Part shown: piece after piece, positions 6,432 through 8,297 of the stretch
How positions within the stretch are numbered: the stretch's first letter is position 1
Layout: each line of letters begins with the position of its first letter
DNA from: Paracoccaceae bacterium
GTDB lineage: Bacteria > Pseudomonadota > Alphaproteobacteria > Rhodobacterales > Rhodobacteraceae
Length of the DNA stretch: 8,297 nucleotides
Direction: 5' to 3'
Assembly (NCBI GenBank): GCA_002400675.1
Contig: NVQY01000044.1
Location: forward strand, 1-8,297
Made by a program: the position numbers and the translations under genes
The notes under the pieces: model-generated
The model's input: only the letters and a program-made list of their open reading frames with translations
Database searches by the model: none
Told to the model about the DNA's origin: nothing

Positions 6432-6518
6432 TGGTGCGGCCGAGAAGACTCGAACTTCCACGGGTGTTACCCCACAGCGACCTCAACGCTGCGCGTCTAC
6501 CAATTCCGCCACGGCCGC
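6432..6518 (-). tRNA. tRNA-Leu (anticodon GAG)
   Basis: An 87-nt gene including an encoded CCA (6432-6434). The acceptor strands GCGGCCG (complement of 6512-6518) and CGGCCGC (complement of 6436-6442) pair fully. The anticodon arm CAGCG-TTGAGGT-CGCTG gives anticodon GAG, reading CUC/CUU leucine codons. The long variable arm GGGGTAACACCC is typical of class II tRNAs, and the T loop reads TTCGAGT. The 3' end points toward the alpA gene and the island, the usual geometry for an integrase attachment site; after integration the intact tRNA is kept at one end. The core tRNA sequence is complete, so the gene should be functional. Confidence 0.96.
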
Positions 6519-6540
6519 ACTGCCATTGCTTGGTCGCTGC

Positions 6541-6569
6541 GCTATAGACGAGGGTGCCGCCCTTGTGAA
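6541..6569 (-). promoter_or_regulatory. Probable promoter of tRNA-Leu
   Basis: On the minus strand, TTCACA (6564-6569) and TATAGC (6541-6546) are separated by exactly 17 bases, close to the sigma-70 consensus. The -10 box is 22 bases from the mature tRNA 5' end and is followed by a GC-rich discriminator, as is common for stable-RNA promoters. A GCCCTTgtgAAGGGC inverted repeat (6559-6573) overlaps the -35 box; its meaning is unclear. Confidence 0.55.
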
Positions 6570-6652
6570 GGGCAAAAGAACCTTTCAGATCGCGACAAGC
6601 CGCGCAGCGTGCTAGAAATGATCCGCAACCATGACGCCAATCAGGGAAACTG

Positions 6653-7315
6653 ATGATGAAAGACGCTCAAATGCCCAAACCTCTCCGCATCGACATCGTG
6701 TCGGATGTGGTCTGTCCGTGGTGTATTGTCGGCTATCGCCAGCTTTTGCAGGCCTTGGCCGAAACCGGCGTTCAGGCGGATGTGAAATGGCATCCGTTCG
6801 AGCTGAATACCGACATGGCGCCCGAGGGGCAGAACCTACGCGAACATATCATCGGGAAATACGGCATCACGCATCAGCAAAGCGACGCCGCGCGCGCGCA
6901 GTTGACCGCTGCCGGTGCCGAGCTTGGGTTTGTTTTCAACTTTAGTGATGACAGCCGGATGGTGAACACATTCCTGGCCCATCAGCTGATCGAATGGGCC
7001 GACGAACAGGGGCGCCAGACCGATATGAAACTGGCGTTGTTCGACGCGCATTTCACCGATGGTCGCAATGTGTCAGATCTGGCGACGCTGGTTGATGTGG
7101 CCGCAGGGCTGGGGCTGGACGCAGATGCCGCGCGGGTCGCGCTTGAGGGCGGGCATATGGCGTGGAACGTGCGTTCGATGCAAAAGTTCTGGATCGACAA
7201 GGGGGTGCGCGGGGTGCCGGCCATGGTGTTTGACGGCCAACATCTGCTGACCGGTGCGCAGGGCGCGTCCACCTATGCACAGCTGCTGGGGCGGTTGACG
7301 CAAACCACAGCCTGA
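6653..7315 (+). CDS. DsbA/FrnE-family thiol oxidoreductase
   Basis: A 220-residue thioredoxin-fold protein of the FrnE-like branch of the DsbA family. The redox motif CPWC is at residues 21-24, after a first beta strand (RIDIVSDVV). A helical insertion domain occupies roughly 60-165, and the cis-proline loop GVPAMVFDG lies at about 187-195, followed by the C-terminal helix. No signal peptide is visible, so it is probably cytoplasmic; FrnE-type proteins are linked to disulfide exchange and oxidative stress, and the precise substrate is unknown. The ATG at 6653 follows AGGGA (6643-6647) at five bases; ATG 6656 and 6671 are alternatives. It is GC-rich and codon-typical of core chromosome, and lies 50 bp upstream of lipB in the same direction. 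The length is normal for the family. Confidence 0.88.
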   Translation: MMKDAQMPKPLRIDIVSDVVCPWCIVGYRQLLQALAETGVQADVKWHPFELNTDMAPEGQNLREHIIGKYGITHQQSDAARAQLTAAGAELGFVFNFSDDSRMVNTFLAHQLIEWADEQGRQTDMKLALFDAHFTDGRNVSDLATLVDVAAGLGLDADAARVALEGGHMAWNVRSMQKFWIDKGVRGVPAMVFDGQHLLTGAQGASTYAQLLGRLTQTTA

Positions 7316-7365
7316 TCGCAGCGTGACCTCTTTTCCCCGCGCGCCGCAAGGGGTATGCACGCCCC

Positions 7366-8016
7366 ATGGTAGACTGGATCACATCAGACGGGCTGACCGC
7401 CTATGACGACGCCGTGCGTTTCATGGAGGCGCGCGCCACGGCAATCGCCGCAGGTGAGGCGGGTGAATGCATCTGGCTGCTGGAACATCCCCCCCTCTAT
7501 ACCGCCGGGACCAGCGCCAAATCTGATGACCTGACCGACCCGGACCGATTCGAGGTGCACATCACCAAACGCGGCGGGCAATACACCTATCACGGGCCGG
7601 GCCAGCGGGTGATCTATGTGATGCTGGACGTGGGCAAACGCGGTCATGACGTGCGCAAGTTCGTGCAGCAGTTAGAGGCTTGGGTAATCGCCGCGCTGGG
7701 TGAATTCAACGTTACCGGCCATATCCGCGAGGGCCGCGTCGGCGTCTGGGTCGAACGCCCGGACAAGCCGCGCACCGCCAGCGGTGCCATCGCCGAGGAC
7801 AAGGTCGCCGCCATCGGCATTCGCCTGCGCAAGTGGGTCAGTTTTCACGGCATTTCGATCAATCTCGACCCTGATCTGGAACATTTCAGCGGCATCGTGC
7901 CCTGCGGCATCACCGAACACGGGGTGACCAGCCTTGTGGATCTGGGGCTGCCGGTGACCATGGATGATCTGGATCTGGCGCTGGCGCGGACGTTTGAACA
8001 GGTGTTTGAAACCTGA
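7366..8016 (+). CDS. lipB: Lipoyl(octanoyl) transferase LipB
   Basis: LipB moves the octanoyl group from octanoyl-acyl carrier protein to the lipoyl domains of pyruvate and 2-oxoglutarate dehydrogenases and the glycine cleavage H protein; LipA then inserts sulfur. It acts in the cytoplasm. The 216-residue sequence has the family signature [12 protein letters not shown] at 69-80, the [20 protein letters not shown] segment with the active-site Lys146, and SGIVPCGI with the catalytic Cys180 forming the acyl-thioester. Length is normal for the family. ATG 7366 is preferred; AAGGGG at 7348-7353 is a rather distant ribosome binding site. It is probably co-transcribed with the upstream thiol oxidoreductase gene, 50 bp away, without a clear functional link. 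It converges with the transporter gene, whose stop lies 26 bp beyond. No truncation or oddity is seen. Confidence 0.96.
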   Translation: MVDWITSDGLTAYDDAVRFMEARATAIAAGEAGECIWLLEHPPLYTAGTSAKSDDLTDPDRFEVHITKRGGQYTYHGPGQRVIYVMLDVGKRGHDVRKFVQQLEAWVIAALGEFNVTGHIREGRVGVWVERPDKPRTASGAIAEDKVAAIGIRLRKWVSFHGISINLDPDLEHFSGIVPCGITEHGVTSLVDLGLPVTMDDLDLALARTFEQVFET

Positions 8017-8042
8017 TTTTACCCGGTTACCGCATGGCCCTC

Positions 8043-8297
8043 TTATCCATGCCCGATCCGCATGGGATCAACGCAGGCATGGCGCGAACACTCGATCTCA
8101 AGGGTGCTGTGGCTGATGGCAAACCGATCGCTCAGCAGCGCCTTGACCGTCGCCTTGATGTCGTCGGCTTGTGCCCAACTGCCCTGAACGATCACCAGAT
8201 GCGCCTCTAGCGCGGCGCTGCGTTCCTGCATGGCCCACAGGTGGACGTGGTGGATGCTTTTGACGCCTTGGGTGGTCTCGATGGCGTTGATGATCTC
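8043..8297 (-). CDS. Cation diffusion facilitator transporter, C-terminal part (partial)
   Basis: The final 84 residues of a gene that starts beyond the right edge. Reading inward from 8297 gives EIINAIETTQGVKSIHHVHL, then WAMQERSAALEAHLVI, and ends near IECSRHAC. This matches the cytoplasmic C-terminal dimerization domain of CDF (CzcD/ZitB-like) divalent-metal exporters, with the typical H-H-V-H-L-W and L-x-A-H-L-V-I patterns. These proteins export Zn2+ and related ions in exchange for protons; the six membrane helices and metal site are outside the window, so the metal cannot be inferred. The stop is TAA at 8043-8045, convergent with lipB. An apparent start at 8231 is internal and not real. 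Confidence 0.87.
   Translation of the reverse strand, partial: EIINAIETTQGVKSIHHVHLWAMQERSAALEAHLVIVQGSWAQADDIKATVKALLSDRFAISHSTLEIECSRHACVDPMRIGHG

Noticed and set aside
6075..6461. 128-aa minus-strand open frame between alpA and tRNA-Leu
   Set aside because: It begins inside the tRNA gene and overlaps alpA in another frame; the sequence matches no protein family I know.
7335..7353. CCCC...GGGG pairing before lipB as a terminator
   Set aside because: Only four base pairs, with no T-run; the spacing fits co-transcription of the two genes instead.
1..8297. CRISPR array or retron-like repeats
   Set aside because: No regularly spaced direct repeats and no cas or reverse transcriptase motifs are seen.

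Overview
The window looks like the junction between an integrated mobile island and core chromosome in an alphaproteobacterium, most likely a Rhodobacterales/Roseobacter-type organism. The main reasons are the protein style of the LipB and DsbA-family genes, the GC-rich codon use on the right, and the alphaproteobacterial-looking IS elements and coupling-protein remnant. This placement is an inference from reading the proteins; no search was run.

Left part (1-1392), debris of a conjugative or mobilizable element. The last residues and right end of an IS3-family insertion sequence (about 1-96) abut the C-terminal remnant of a VirD4/TraG-like type IV secretion coupling protein (about 97-479). 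An intact Replic_Relax-family (replication-relaxation) gene follows at 499-1392.

Middle part (1633-4862), a two-gene antiphage operon of the known SIR2-HerA type (also called Nezha). It comprises a SIR2-domain predicted NADase and a HerA/FtsK-like hexameric ATPase, overlapping by one base (TAATG). The HerA protein carries an extra C-terminal KTSC domain, which is the most unusual point in the window. The operon is visibly more AT-rich than the right-hand chromosomal genes, as expected for horizontally acquired cargo.

Right end of the island (4863-6518). A complete 841-bp IS5-family (IS427-like) element (5070-5910) has 17-bp perfect terminal inverted repeats and a CTAG target; its transposase needs a -1 frameshift. 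Next comes a small AlpA-family regulator on the minus strand with its own intrinsic terminator, then tRNA-Leu(GAG), also minus strand, whose 3' end faces the island. The tRNA is the likely integration site. No integrase and no second att copy are seen, so the far boundary lies outside the window.

Chromosomal part (6519-8297). A DsbA/FrnE-family thiol oxidoreductase, lipB (octanoyltransferase for lipoate synthesis), and the C-terminal end of a convergent cation diffusion facilitator transporter. This part is ordinary.

Taken together: a tRNA-Leu-anchored island holding conjugation remnants, transposons and a NAD-depleting defence operon. The defence type is already described; the KTSC fusion on HerA and the island context are what merit a second look.
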